NCBI RefSeq assembly: GCF_016907295.1
Contig: NZ_JAFBBR010000001.1
Coordinates: forward strand, 1-64,000
DNA length: 64,000 nt
DNA from: Microbacterium dextranolyticum
Lineage (GTDB): Bacteria > Actinomycetota > Actinomycetes > Actinomycetales > Microbacteriaceae
Direction: 5' to 3'
Part shown: positions 54,969 to 64,000 of the stretch, one piece after another
Numbering within the stretch: position 1 is the first letter of the stretch
How the letters are laid out: every line of letters starts with the position of its first letter
Program-made: the position numbers and the translations under genes
Notes under the pieces: model-generated
What the model saw: only the letters and a program-made list of their open reading frames with translations
The model's database searches: none
Told to the model about the DNA's origin: nothing

Positions 54969-57863
54969 GTGCGAAAGAGTGTGCAGGTCTTCCGGCGTGA
55001 CGTCACGCGGATCTTCCGCGCGCGCCGCACGTGGGTCATCGTCATCGGCGTGCTGCTCACGCCCGCCCTGTACGCGTGGTTCAACATCACCGCGTTCTGG
55101 GATCCCTACGCGAACACCGGCAACATCAAGGTCGCCGTCGTCAACCTCGACGAGGGGGCGACCTCCGACCTCACCGGGCACGTCGACGTGGGCGCGCAGG
55201 TCGTCGACCAGCTGCACGACGACCACCAGCTCGGCTGGCAGTTCATGGGCGACGACGAGGCGCAGGCGGCGGTACGCTCGGGCGACGTCTATGCCGCGAT
55301 CGTCATCCCGAAGGACTTCAGCTCCGATCTGCTCAGCATCACGACCGGTACCTTCACCCAGCCCGCCCTGACCTACTTCGTCAACGAGAAGGCCAGCGCG
55401 ATCGCCCCGAAGATCACGGACGTCGGCGCCGCCGGGATCGACAGTCAGATCAGCAGCACCTTCATCGAGCAGGTCGCCGAAGCCGCCACCACCGAGCTGA
55501 AGGATGCCGGTGACTCGGTCGAGCTGAAGCTGCTGAACGCCAAGAACGACGGCCTGAACGCCTTCGACCAGGCATCCGGATCGATCGCATCCGCCCGCCA
55601 GGGCATCGCCGACATGAAGGCGGGGATCGCCCGCTCGCGCGGCTCGCTCAGCGGCGCGCAGACCACGCTGGGCGATGTCGACCAGACGCTCGGCGACGTG
55701 CAGACGGCCCTCGCCCAGGCGCAGGCGATCGTCGCGCAGGCGCAGACCGACGTGCTCTCGTTCACCGACGCCGCGACGAACGCCTACGTGCAAGGGGCGA
55801 CGCTGCTGGCTGATGCCTCGGCGCAGGCCCACGTGTCGATCACCCAGGTCACCCAGGCCCTCGGGCAGGCCGGCACCCGCATCGACACCGCGATCGCCGA
55901 CATCACGGCCGTCACCGACGCGAACGCCGCGGCGATCGCCCAGCTGCAGGACCTGCTCGACGCGGGCGGCCTCGACCCCGCCGTCGCCGCACAGCTGCAG
56001 CAGGTGCTCACCGCGCTCGAGCAGCAGAACCAGGCCGACCAGCAGCTGCTCGCCGACCTCGCGACCCTGAACACCGATACGGCGGGCGCGGTGCAGGCGG
56101 TGCAGGCCACCGCCGACGCACTGAACAACGCCGTCCAGGGCGCGCAGACCTCGGCCGGAACCCTGCGCGACGCGCTCACCGGCTCGCTCCCGGCGCTCAC
56201 GAGCGCCACGGCGACCCTGTCCACGAGCGCCGGCGGCTTCTCTGCCGCGCTCGACGCCCAGCGTGCGCAGCTCACGCAGGCGGGCACGCTGCTGACCGGC
56301 CTCGACGCCCAGCTCGTGGCGACCTCGACAGCCCTCGACAGCCTCGACGGCAATCTCGCAGGCATCCAGACCGGGCTCGGCGACGCGCGCACCGACGTGC
56401 TGGCACTCGGCTCGGCATCGTCGTGGAAGACCTTGGGCACGGTCACCGGCCTCGACCCGCAGCAGATCGCGCAGTTCATCGCGACGCCGGTCGACGTCGC
56501 CGAGCACGCCGTCTTCCCGGTCGATTCGTACGGTTCGGCGATGGCGGCGCTCTTCACGAATCTGTCGCTGTGGATCGGCGCGTTCGTCATGATGGTGATC
56601 TTCAAGGTCGAGGTCGACACCGAGGGCGTCGAGCCGATCCGCGTGCGCGAGGCGTACGTAGGCCGCTTCCTGCTGTTCGGCACGCTCGGCGTGCTGCAGG
56701 CGATCGTCGTCACGGTCGGCGATCTCATCATCGGGGTGCAGACGGCGAACGCCGCGGCGTTCGTGGGCACCGGCATCCTCATCTCGCTCGCCTACGTCAG
56801 CATCATCTACGCGCTCTGCGTCTCGTTCGGGCATGTCGGCCGGGGCTTGTGCGTGCTGCTCGTGATCATGCAGATCCCGGGAGCCTCGGGCCTGTACCCG
56901 ATCGAGCTCATGCCGCAGTTCTTCCGCAACATCTACCCCTTCCTGCCGTTCACCTACGGCATCGACGCGATGCGCGAGACGATCGCCGGCTTCTACGGCG
57001 CGCACTGGTGGCGCTTCATGGGCGTGCTCGGCATCTTCGTCGTGCTCGCCTGGGTGCTCGGCCTCGTGCTGCGCCGGCGCCTCGCGAACCTCAACCGCCT
57101 CTTCAACCGCGAGATCGTCGCCACCGACCTGCTCATCGGCGAAGACGTGCAGGTCATCGGGCGCGGCTATCGCCTGAGCGACGTCATCCACGCGCTCTCC
57201 GATCGCAGCGACTTCCGCAGCCGCCTCGACCGGCGCTCGCGCCACTTCACCGAGCGCTACCCGACGCTGCTGCGGGTCGCCCTGCTCACGGGCCTCGGCG
57301 GCATGGTCGTGCTGGGCCTCATCGCCTGGCTCGTGCACGAACAGAGCGCGACGCTGCTCTTCCTCTGGATGCTCTGGTGCCTCGTCGTCATCGCGTTCCT
57401 GGTCGTGCTGGAGTACGTCAACCACAGCTTCGAGGCGGCCGCCGAGCTCGCCGGCATGGGCGACGCCGACCTCCGCCGCGCGATGCACGGCGTCGACACG
57501 GTCTCCTCCGGCGGAGCCGCGGAGGCATCAGGCGGAGCCCAGCACCTCGTCGGCGACGACCTGACCACTCCCGACCCCACCGAGTCGGGGCCCGGTGCCG
57601 CGACGGCGGCGGGTGAGCCGGATGTCGGGGCGGCGAGCACACCGGATGCCTCCGACGCGGGCGCCGACCCGGACACCGTCGACAGCGACACCGACGAGCT
57701 CACGCGCCTGTTCGCCGACGACCCGGCGCCCGCTCCCGCTGCGGGATCCGCGGTTCCTCCCGAACCGGAACCCGAACCCGCCGGTGCGACCGAGGGTGAG
57801 CCCGACGCCGAGGCATCCGACGACGATCCCGACGCGCCCCGCGAAGGAGGTGAACGAGCGTGA
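54969..57863 (+). CDS. YhgE/Pip-type membrane protein (first of two)
   Basis: A 964-residue membrane protein of the YhgE/Pip (phage infection protein) family, ABC-2-like. One helix sits at the N-terminus (RTWVIVIGVLLTPALYAWFN, about 19-38). It is followed by the family motif WDPYANTGNIKVAVVNLDEGA (about 43-63). A long extracytoplasmic Gln/Ala-rich coiled coil spans about 150-500. Then come at least five helices between about 527 and 700 and a last helix pair near 770-815. The Asp/Glu/Pro-rich tail to the end is unusual for the family. Members are linked to lipid or surface-polymer export and to phage sensitivity. Its stop overlaps the start of the second copy (GTGA). Confidence 0.88.
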   Translation: MRKSVQVFRRDVTRIFRARRTWVIVIGVLLTPALYAWFNITAFWDPYANTGNIKVAVVNLDEGATSDLTGHVDVGAQVVDQLHDDHQLGWQFMGDDEAQAAVRSGDVYAAIVIPKDFSSDLLSITTGTFTQPALTYFVNEKASAIAPKITDVGAAGIDSQISSTFIEQVAEAATTELKDAGDSVELKLLNAKNDGLNAFDQASGSIASARQGIADMKAGIARSRGSLSGAQTTLGDVDQTLGDVQTALAQAQAIVAQAQTDVLSFTDAATNAYVQGATLLADASAQAHVSITQVTQALGQAGTRIDTAIADITAVTDANAAAIAQLQDLLDAGGLDPAVAAQLQQVLTALEQQNQADQQLLADLATLNTDTAGAVQAVQATADALNNAVQGAQTSAGTLRDALTGSLPALTSATATLSTSAGGFSAALDAQRAQLTQAGTLLTGLDAQLVATSTALDSLDGNLAGIQTGLGDARTDVLALGSASSWKTLGTVTGLDPQQIAQFIATPVDVAEHAVFPVDSYGSAMAALFTNLSLWIGAFVMMVIFKVEVDTEGVEPIRVREAYVGRFLLFGTLGVLQAIVVTVGDLIIGVQTANAAAFVGTGILISLAYVSIIYALCVSFGHVGRGLCVLLVIMQIPGASGLYPIELMPQFFRNIYPFLPFTYGIDAMRETIAGFYGAHWWRFMGVLGIFVVLAWVLGLVLRRRLANLNRLFNREIVATDLLIGEDVQVIGRGYRLSDVIHALSDRSDFRSRLDRRSRHFTERYPTLLRVALLTGLGGMVVLGLIAWLVHEQSATLLFLWMLWCLVVIAFLVVLEYVNHSFEAAAELAGMGDADLRRAMHGVDTVSSGGAAEASGGAQHLVGDDLTTPDPTESGPGAATAAGEPDVGAASTPDASDAGADPDTVDSDTDELTRLFADDPAPAPAAGSAVPPEPEPEPAGATEGEPDAEASDDDPDAPREGGERA

Positions 57864-60046
57864 GAGGCATCCTGCACCTCATCCGCCGCGACCTGCGGCA
57901 CTCGGTCATGAACGTCATGGCGATCATCGTGATGTTCGGTCTCGTCGTCATCCCGTCGCTGTTCACCTGGTTCAACGTGCTCGCGAGCTGGAACCCGTTC
58001 GACAACACGAAGAACCTCACCGTCGCCGTCGCCTCGACCGACGAGGGGTATCAGAGCGATCTCGTGCCGATCCGGGTGAACGTGGGCGAGCAGGTGCTGT
58101 CGCAGCTGCGCGCGAACGACCAGCTCAACTGGGTGATCACCTCGGAAGACGACGCGATCGACGGCACGAAGGCCGGCCGCTACTACGCGGCGATCGTGCT
58201 GCCGAAGAGCTTCAGCGCCGACATGCTCACGTTCTACGCCGACGGGGCCGAGCGCACCGAACTCGCCTATTACACGAACGAGAAGAAGAACGCCCTCGCC
58301 CCGAAGATCACCGGTCAGGGCGCCGAGGGGGTGTCGGCGCAGATCAGCGAGGTGTTCACCGAGACGCTGAGCGACGTCGCGCTGAGCCTCATCTCGTCGC
58401 TGTCCGACTATCTCACCGACGCCGACACCCAGGCGGCGCTGACCCGGGTCGAGAGCCGGGTCGGCTCGCTCGCCGCACAGCTGCGCTCGGGCGCGCAGAC
58501 CGCGGACATGTTCGGCGCCCTGGTGCAGGGCACGATCCCGCTCGCGCAGAGCGCGTCGGCCCTCGTGTCGGGAGCGGGTTCGGCGTTCGGCGACGCCGCG
58601 GACGCCGCCGGCAGCGGCGCCGGTGCGGTGCAGCAGCTCGCCGGCACGCTGCAGCAGGCGACCGGCGCGATCGCCGACGCGCTCGCCCAGACGGCGGCCG
58701 GGTACGAGGCGGTCGGCACGAGCATCGACGACCTGTACGCACAGCTCGGCACGCTGTCGGGCGACCAGTCGGCCGCGCTCACCACCCTCGCCGCACGCGT
58801 GCAGCAGCAGATCGACGGGGCGACGACTCTCCGCACCACCCTGGTCGACGACGTGCGGCCGCAGCTGCCGGCCGCCGGGCAGCAGGCGCTCGATGACGTC
58901 GTCGCGCAGCTCGACCGCGCGATCCTGCGCCAGCAGGCCGTCCACGATTCGCTCGTGCAGGCAGCGCAGGACATCACCGCGGGAAATGCCGACGCCCAGG
59001 CATCCCACCAGCAGGTGAAGGACCTCATCGCCCAGGCGAAGGACGCGATCGCGCAGGCGCAGAACTCGTACTCCGGCACCTTGAAGCCGCAGTTGGATGC
59101 CTTGGGCTCGACCCTCGCCACGATCGACGACGACGTCTCGGCAGTGCGCGGCGACCTGTCGCAGGCGGCCGCGGGGCTGTCGGGGGCGTCCGACTCGGTC
59201 GTCGCGACCCTGCAGGGTGCGCAGGGCGTCACCGCCCGCCTCAGCACGGCGCTCACCGACGCGGCCGGCCGGTTCGACGGCGTGCAGCAGGCGATCGCCC
59301 GGGCCGTGCAGACAGGCGACCTCGCCGGACTGAGCGAGGTGATCGGATCCGATCCGAGCGTGCTCGCCACCTCGCTCGCCGAGCCCGTGCGGGTCGACCG
59401 GGTGGCGGTGTTCCCCGTCGTCAGCTTCGGTGCGGGCATGGCGCCGCTGTACATCGTGCTCGCCCTGTGGGTCGGGGCGCTCCTCATGACCGTCGCGATC
59501 CGCGTCGACGTCGGCCGGGACACCCTGCCCGGCGACCCCGACCTGACGCCGACGCAGAAGTACCTCGGCCGCTACGGCATCTTCGCCCTGACGGGGCTCG
59601 CGCAGAGCACCCTCGTCATCGGCGGTCTCATCCTGTTCGTGCGCATCGCCCCGGCGCACCCCTTCCTGCTGCTCCTGGCCGGATGGGTGACCTCGCTCGT
59701 GTTCACGCTCATCATCTACACGTTCGTCGTCGCGTTCGGCAACGCCGGAAAGGCCCTCTCGGTGCTGCTGCTCGTGATCCAGATCTCCGGGTCGGGCGGT
59801 GCGTACCCGCTGCAGCTGCTGCCCGCGTGGTTCCAGAACATCAGCCCGTTCCTCCCCGCCACCCACGCGATCTCGGCGATCCGCTCCGCGATCGCCGGCA
59901 CCTACGGATCGGACTTCTGGGTGTCGCTCGGGCTGCTCCTCGCCTTCACTCTGCCGACCCTGCTGCTCGGCCTCGTGCTGCGGCGCCCGCTGATCTCGTT
60001 CAACCGGGGCCTGGTCGACGCCATGGCCTCGACGAAGCTCATGTGA
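57860..60046 (+). CDS. YhgE/Pip-type membrane protein (second of two)
   Basis: A 728-residue relative of the preceding protein with the same layout: an N-terminal helix (IIVMFGLVVIPSLFTWFNVL, about 20-39), WNPFDNTKNLTVAVASTDEG (about 44-63), an extracytoplasmic Gln/Ala-rich coiled coil to about residue 510, and at least five helices between about 523 and 703. It lacks the acidic tail. It begins with GTG overlapping the previous stop, with a perfect AAGGAGGTGA ribosome binding site, so the two are coupled and may form a heterodimer, as ABC-2-type membrane pairs do. No ATPase gene is in the cluster. Confidence 0.88.
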   Translation: MRGILHLIRRDLRHSVMNVMAIIVMFGLVVIPSLFTWFNVLASWNPFDNTKNLTVAVASTDEGYQSDLVPIRVNVGEQVLSQLRANDQLNWVITSEDDAIDGTKAGRYYAAIVLPKSFSADMLTFYADGAERTELAYYTNEKKNALAPKITGQGAEGVSAQISEVFTETLSDVALSLISSLSDYLTDADTQAALTRVESRVGSLAAQLRSGAQTADMFGALVQGTIPLAQSASALVSGAGSAFGDAADAAGSGAGAVQQLAGTLQQATGAIADALAQTAAGYEAVGTSIDDLYAQLGTLSGDQSAALTTLAARVQQQIDGATTLRTTLVDDVRPQLPAAGQQALDDVVAQLDRAILRQQAVHDSLVQAAQDITAGNADAQASHQQVKDLIAQAKDAIAQAQNSYSGTLKPQLDALGSTLATIDDDVSAVRGDLSQAAAGLSGASDSVVATLQGAQGVTARLSTALTDAAGRFDGVQQAIARAVQTGDLAGLSEVIGSDPSVLATSLAEPVRVDRVAVFPVVSFGAGMAPLYIVLALWVGALLMTVAIRVDVGRDTLPGDPDLTPTQKYLGRYGIFALTGLAQSTLVIGGLILFVRIAPAHPFLLLLAGWVTSLVFTLIIYTFVVAFGNAGKALSVLLLVIQISGSGGAYPLQLLPAWFQNISPFLPATHAISAIRSAIAGTYGSDFWVSLGLLLAFTLPTLLLGLVLRRPLISFNRGLVDAMASTKLM

Positions 60047-60078
60047 CCGGCATCCCCCTCCCCCGAAGGACCACTCCC

Positions 60079-60729
60079 GTGACCCGCACCGCCGCCTCCC
60101 CCGCCTCAGCCGCCCCCGCCCGCGCGACCGGTCGTCGCCGCGACGCCACGGCGAACCGCGCGGCTCTTCTCGCGGCGGCGCAGCGCGTACTCGCCGGCGA
60201 CCCGCACGCCTCGCTCGACGCGATCGCCCAGTCGGCGGGCTTGTCGCGGCGAGCCCTGTACGGTCACTTCTCCGACCGCGAAGAGCTGCTGCGCGAGGTC
60301 ATCGCCATCGGCGCCGGCCGGTTCAACGCCATCGCCGAAGAGACGTCCGACCCCGACCCGCGCGTCGCGCTGGCGCACATGGCGGCGCGGCTGTGGCGCG
60401 AGGCATACGCCGTGCGCGCCTCGGCGAACATCGCCCTCGACGACGCACACGTCGCCGAGACGGTGCGCGCGCTGGCCCCGCTGCGCCGCCGCGTGCGCGA
60501 ACTGACCCGCGAGGGCGTCGCCTCGGGGGCGTTCCGAGGCGACGTGCCGCCCGAGCTCCTCGCCTTCCTCATCGAAGAGACGGCCCGCGCGACCCTGCGC
60601 GAGCTGCGGCTGACGACGCAGCACGCCGACGCCGCCGTCGTGCGGGTCGTGCTCAGCATCGCCGGGCTGTCGTGGCAGGAGCAGGTCGCCCTGCTCGACG
60701 CGCACCCCGAGATCCTCGCCGGGGACTGA
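60079..60729 (+). CDS. TetR-family transcriptional regulator of the YhgE/Pip operon
   Basis: A 216-residue regulator with an N-terminal helix-turn-helix (ANRAALLAAAQRVLAGDPH at about 27-45, then LDAIAQSAGLSRRALYGHFS at about 48-67) and a helical ligand-binding domain. It starts with GTG eight bases after GAAGGA and 32 bases after the second YhgE gene, so it is the third gene of the operon. The TTGCACA palindrome in front of the first gene is a fitting operator, which gives autoregulation. The first about 20 residues are an Ala/Pro-rich extension. The ligand is not known. Confidence 0.9.
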   Translation: MTRTAASPASAAPARATGRRRDATANRAALLAAAQRVLAGDPHASLDAIAQSAGLSRRALYGHFSDREELLREVIAIGAGRFNAIAEETSDPDPRVALAHMAARLWREAYAVRASANIALDDAHVAETVRALAPLRRRVRELTREGVASGAFRGDVPPELLAFLIEETARATLRELRLTTQHADAAVVRVVLSIAGLSWQEQVALLDAHPEILAGD

Positions 60730-60895
60730 CCCGAGCCTCGAGCCGGAGGCCTGCACGCGCGACGCGCGGCGCATAGGATGCCAGGACGATCCGTTCACCT
60801 GGGGGTGCGGACCGCGCAGCGCCACCTCGGGCCCCGAACCCGCGCGGCGCGGCGTAGCGTGCTCCCGCAATCCAGCTGGAAGTGCTCCGACGACG

Positions 60896-63598
60896 ATGTC
60901 CGATCTCCCCTCCCTCACCGGCGCCAACCGCACGGTCGCGCATGTCGACGAACCCACCCCCGACCCGCGGACGCGCCGGCGCCGGATCGGCATCATCGCG
61001 TACTCGGTGGTCGCCGGGCTCGTGGTCATCGCGCTCATCGCCGCCGGGTTCGTCGTGTGGACGATCCAGCGGTCGTTCCCGCAGCTGGACGGCACGGTGA
61101 GCGCGCCGGGCCTCGAGGCGCAGGTGTCGGTGTACCGCGATGACCTCGGCATCCCGACGCTCGTCGCCGATTCGACGCACGACCTCTTCTACGCGCAGGG
61201 ATACGTGCAGGCGCAGGACCGGTTCTGGGAGATGGACTTCCGCCGTCACGTCACGAGCGGGCGGCTCGCCGAGCTCTTCGGCGCCTCGCAGCTGCCGACC
61301 GACGAGTTCCTGCGCACCCTCGGCTGGCGACGGGTCGCCGAGCAGGAGGTGGCGGCGCTGGATGCCACGACCCGCGGCTACTACGAGGCCTACGCCGACG
61401 GGGTCAACGCCTACCTCGCGAGTCACCAGGGTGCCGACGCGTCCCTCGAGTACGCGGTGCTCGGACTGCAGAACCCCGACTACGAGATCGAGCCGTGGAC
61501 GCCCGCCGACTCGGTGGCGTGGCTGAAAGCGATGGCGTGGGACCTCCGCAGCAACATCGAGGACGAGACCGACCGCGCCGTGCTCGCGCAGAACTTCACG
61601 GCGGCGCAGATCGCCGACCTCTACCCGGGATACCCGTACGCCGACCATCCCGTGATCGTCCCGACGATCACGACGGGCCTCCCCGCCGTGCCCACGCCCG
61701 AGAGCGGGGCGTCCACCGCCGGGGCCGTCACGACCGGGTCGGTCGCCGCCGACGGGTCGCCGGGCGCAGGCGACACGGTGCCCGCGGTCTCGTGGCAAGA
61801 GGTCGGGTCGGTCGTCGAAGCCGCGTCGGCGCTGCTCGGCGGCGCCCAAGAGGGCGTCGGGTCGAACTCGTGGGTGGTCTCGGGCGATCTCACCGCGTCC
61901 GGCAAGCCGCTGCTCAGCAACGATCCGCACCTGGGCGCGTCGCTCCCGAGCGTGTGGCACCAGATCCGGCTGCGCTGCCGCACGGTCACCGACGCGTGCG
62001 CGTTCGACGTCGCCGGGTTCGGGTTCTCGGGGGTGCCGGGCGTCGTCATCGGTCACAACGCCGACATCGCCTGGGGCTTCACCAATCTGACGGCGGACGT
62101 CACCGATCTGTACCTCGAGCGCATCCAGGGCGATCAGTACTGGCGGGACGGCGCGCTCGTGCCCCTTGAGACCCGCACCGAGACGTTCCGGGTCGCCGGC
62201 GGCGACGACGTCTCGATCGAGGTGCGATCGACGGCGCACGGGCCGATCGTCTCGGGGCGGACAGACGACTTCACCTCGATCGCCGACGACCCCGCGATCG
62301 GAACGACGAACGCGGCGACCCCGCTCGAAGGTGACAGCACGAGTTCCGGCGGGTCCATTCCGCCCGGGGAATACGCCGTGTCGCTCCGATGGACCGCGCT
62401 CGATCCGGGCACCACGGCATCCGCCATCTTCGCCCTGAACACGGCGGCGGACTTCGAGGACTTCCGTGCCGCGGCATCCCTGTTCGACGTCCCCGCGCAG
62501 AACCTCGTCTACGCCGACCGGGCCGGCAACATCGGCTATCAGGCTCCCGGAAAGCTGCCCGTCCGCGGGGCCGGGGACGGGACGATGCCGCAGCCCGGCT
62601 GGGACTCGGCCTACGACTGGCAGGGATATATTCCGTTCTCGGATCTCCCGGTCGTCTACAACCCGGAGTCGGGCTACATCGTCACGGCGAACAACGCGAT
62701 CGTGCCCGAGACGTACCCTTACTTCCTCGGCTCCGACTTCGACTACGGCTGGCGTGCCGCCCGCATCGCCGACCTCATCGAGCGGGCGACCGCACGCGGC
62801 GAGCTCACCGCCGACGACATGAGCGCCATCCAGGCCGACCAGGAGTTCTGGCTCGGAAAGCGCCTCATCGCCGCCTACGCCGACATCACCCTCGACGACC
62901 CGACGGCGCAGCGCGGCCTCGACCTGCTGGCGGGATGGGATGCCCAGAACACCGCCGACTCGTCGGCCGCCGCCTACGCGAACGTGCTGTGGGACGAGCT
63001 CGCGCAAGACCTGTTCTCGCGCCGCGACCACTCCGCGGGGCTCTCGGGCCAGGGCCGCCTGTTCACCGTCATCGACCGCCTGCTCGACGACCCCGACTCG
63101 GACTGGTGGACGAACGACACGATCGGTGTCAGCGGACAGCGCGCCATGCTCGAGCGTGCGGCGACCGACGCGTACGCACGGCTCGCGGCGCTGCAGGGCG
63201 ACGACCCGGATGCCTGGAATTGGGGTTCGCTGCACGCCATCACCCTGACCAGCGGCACGTTCGGCGAGAGCGGCATCGCCCCGATCGAGGCGCTGTTCAA
63301 CCGGGGTCCGTACCCCGTGGGCGGCGGCTCTTCCGTCGTCGACGCCACGGGGTGGACGCTCGGCAGCGGCTCGTTCGCGACGACGACGGTGCCCTCGATG
63401 CGCATGACGATCGACCTGTCCGACCTCGACGCGTCGCGCTGGAACCATCTGACCGGGGCGAGCGGCCACGCCTACCACCCGAACTACACCGACCAGTTCG
63501 CGGCGTGGCAGGAACGGCGCCAGACGCCGTGGCTGTTCTCGCGCGACCGCGTCGAGGCATCCGCCGTCGACACGCTCACGCTCCTGCCCGCGGACTGA
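60896..63598 (+). CDS. Penicillin acylase family Ntn-hydrolase, membrane anchored
   Basis: A 900-residue precursor of the penicillin-acylase (S45) family that should cleave itself into two chains and hydrolyse amides such as N-acyl homoserine lactones or acylated amines. The cytosolic N-terminus (about 1-30, RTRRRRIG) is followed by an anchor helix (about 33-56). The alpha-chain motif YAQGYVQAQDRFWEMDFRRH is at about 100. The mature beta chain begins with the catalytic Ser in VGSNSWVVSG near 322, with SNDPHLGASLPSVWHQI following and VVIGHNADIAWGFTN near 382. The usual secreted form has a signal peptide; here the uncleaved helix suggests a membrane-bound enzyme. A gene-proximal 18-bp duplication covers the stop codon. 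Confidence 0.87.
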   Translation: MSDLPSLTGANRTVAHVDEPTPDPRTRRRRIGIIAYSVVAGLVVIALIAAGFVVWTIQRSFPQLDGTVSAPGLEAQVSVYRDDLGIPTLVADSTHDLFYAQGYVQAQDRFWEMDFRRHVTSGRLAELFGASQLPTDEFLRTLGWRRVAEQEVAALDATTRGYYEAYADGVNAYLASHQGADASLEYAVLGLQNPDYEIEPWTPADSVAWLKAMAWDLRSNIEDETDRAVLAQNFTAAQIADLYPGYPYADHPVIVPTITTGLPAVPTPESGASTAGAVTTGSVAADGSPGAGDTVPAVSWQEVGSVVEAASALLGGAQEGVGSNSWVVSGDLTASGKPLLSNDPHLGASLPSVWHQIRLRCRTVTDACAFDVAGFGFSGVPGVVIGHNADIAWGFTNLTADVTDLYLERIQGDQYWRDGALVPLETRTETFRVAGGDDVSIEVRSTAHGPIVSGRTDDFTSIADDPAIGTTNAATPLEGDSTSSGGSIPPGEYAVSLRWTALDPGTTASAIFALNTAADFEDFRAAASLFDVPAQNLVYADRAGNIGYQAPGKLPVRGAGDGTMPQPGWDSAYDWQGYIPFSDLPVVYNPESGYIVTANNAIVPETYPYFLGSDFDYGWRAARIADLIERATARGELTADDMSAIQADQEFWLGKRLIAAYADITLDDPTAQRGLDLLAGWDAQNTADSSAAAYANVLWDELAQDLFSRRDHSAGLSGQGRLFTVIDRLLDDPDSDWWTNDTIGVSGQRAMLERAATDAYARLAALQGDDPDAWNWGSLHAITLTSGTFGESGIAPIEALFNRGPYPVGGGSSVVDATGWTLGSGSFATTTVPSMRMTIDLSDLDASRWNHLTGASGHAYHPNYTDQFAAWQERRQTPWLFSRDRVEASAVDTLTLLPAD

Positions 63599-63620
63599 CC
63601 GGTGCCCGCGAACTGACCGG
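63585..63620. repeat. 18-bp tandem duplication over the acylase stop codon
   Basis: TGCCCGCGGACTGACCGG (63585-63602) is followed directly by TGCCCGCGAACTGACCGG (63603-63620), differing at one base. The first copy holds the TGA stop of the acylase gene, so the second is a silent duplicate in the 3' flank. Confidence 0.85.
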
Positions 63621-63694
63621 GCGGCGGGCGGTCTCGATCGTGGGACCACCTGTGTCACGACGTCAACCCCCACGTCCGTCGCGTGCGGCCCCCG

Positions 63695-63700
63695 TAGCAT
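63695..63700 (+). promoter_or_regulatory. -10 box of the SRPBCC gene at the window end
   Basis: TAGCAT about 30 bases before the ATG at 63730, with a GAGGAGG ribosome binding site in between (63718-63724), so this transcript has a short leader. Confidence 0.4.
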
Positions 63701-63729
63701 CGAGAGGGACCCCTGCCGAGGAGGCCCCG

Positions 63730-64000
63730 ATGGCGACCGCCAGTGTGAGACTGTTCGACTGCACCCCTGACGACGTGTTCGCCGTGCTCGGCGACGGATG
63801 GCTCTACCCCGCGTGGGTGGTGGGCGCCTCGCGCATGCGTGCGGTCGACCCGGAGTGGCCGGCCGAAGGCGCACGACTGCACCACTCGCTCGGAGTGTGG
63901 CCGGTGCTCTTCGACGACGACACCCAACTCGTCGAGTGGTCGCCGCCGCAGCGCGTGAAGCTGCGCGCGAAGGCCGGGCCGCTCGGGCGCGGTGTCGTCG
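63730..64000 (+). CDS. SRPBCC-fold protein, N-terminal part (cut by window edge)
   Basis: Ninety codons are visible and the gene runs off the right edge. The product begins MATASVRLFDCTPDDVFAVL, then DGWLYPAWVVGASRMRAVDP, and continues with LGVWPVLFDDDTQLVEW, a START-fold (polyketide cyclase/SRPBCC) pattern. Such proteins bind hydrophobic ligands or act in polyketide handling; no role is assigned. The start has a strong GAGGAGG ribosome binding site five bases upstream. Confidence 0.75.
   Translation, partial: MATASVRLFDCTPDDVFAVLGDGWLYPAWVVGASRMRAVDPEWPAEGARLHHSLGVWPVLFDDDTQLVEWSPPQRVKLRAKAGPLGRGVV

Noticed and set aside
60653..63874. A 1073-residue minus-strand frame opposite the acylase gene
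   Set aside because: Low-complexity Arg/Gly/Val composition; the plus strand encodes all Ntn-hydrolase motifs.

Overview
The window is about 70% GC, almost fully coding, and reads as chromosomal DNA of an actinobacterium, most likely Microbacteriaceae (Microbacterium-like). The support is the gene content and order (sufS-sufU, kdpFABCDE, small-form purL, long argG, LAxTG-anchored secreted enzymes), frequent GTG starts, many start codons lying 6-8 nt after a TANNNT -10 box (leaderless mRNAs), and a very dense GGATGCC/GGCATCC heptamer. There are no rRNA or tRNA genes, no IS elements, no prophage and no CRISPR array. No gene-free stretch exceeds 300 bp; the longest gaps (about 200-270 bp) hold promoters, hairpins and inverted repeats.

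Layout. 1-5.4 kb: start of apt, then a GH13 alpha-glucosidase with its LacI-type repressor and a perfect operator, an M20 amidohydrolase and a membrane-anchored protein. 5.4-9.7 kb: VanZ/RDD membrane protein, APC permease, coiled-coil protein. 9.8-13.2 kb: sufS, sufU and a type II NADH dehydrogenase, preceded by a G-rich 7-bp tandem repeat. 13.2-21.5 kb: high-affinity potassium uptake operon (small ORF, kdpF, A, B, C, D, E); kdpB carries a 2-nt frameshift. 21.5-23.5 kb: ArsR-type repressor with an AHSA1-like protein, and a DksA/TraR-type zinc-finger protein. 23.6-29.2 kb: a giant secreted metallophosphatase with lamin-tail domains and an LAATG anchor. 29.2-34.7 kb: VOC-fold protein, acidic Pro-rich protein, purL, a small membrane protein and a pair of related unknown genes. 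34.7-41.6 kb: a 2275-residue secreted fusion of a GH92 alpha-mannosidase, carbohydrate-binding modules and a PAP2 acid phosphatase with an LADTG anchor. 41.7-45.9 kb: chorismate mutase and AI-2E-type transporter from nearly abutting divergent promoters, a lactonase-like propeller protein and purA. 46-53.2 kb: a 2403-residue repetitive LPVTG surface protein. 53.4-64 kb: argG, two YhgE/Pip-type membrane proteins with their TetR regulator and an upstream palindrome, a penicillin-acylase-family Ntn hydrolase and the start of an SRPBCC protein.

How the genes fit together. The region mixes housekeeping metabolism (purine and arginine synthesis, Fe-S assembly, potassium uptake) with three very large cell-wall-anchored exoproteins. 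Several regulators sit beside visible operators (LacI at 406-421, ArsR at 22935-22948, TetR at 54931-54948). The most interesting single gene is the GH92-PAP2 fusion, whose two activities could act in sequence on phosphorylated mannans. The most striking DNA-level signal is the GGATGCC heptamer, which occurs on both strands and in all contexts far above composition.
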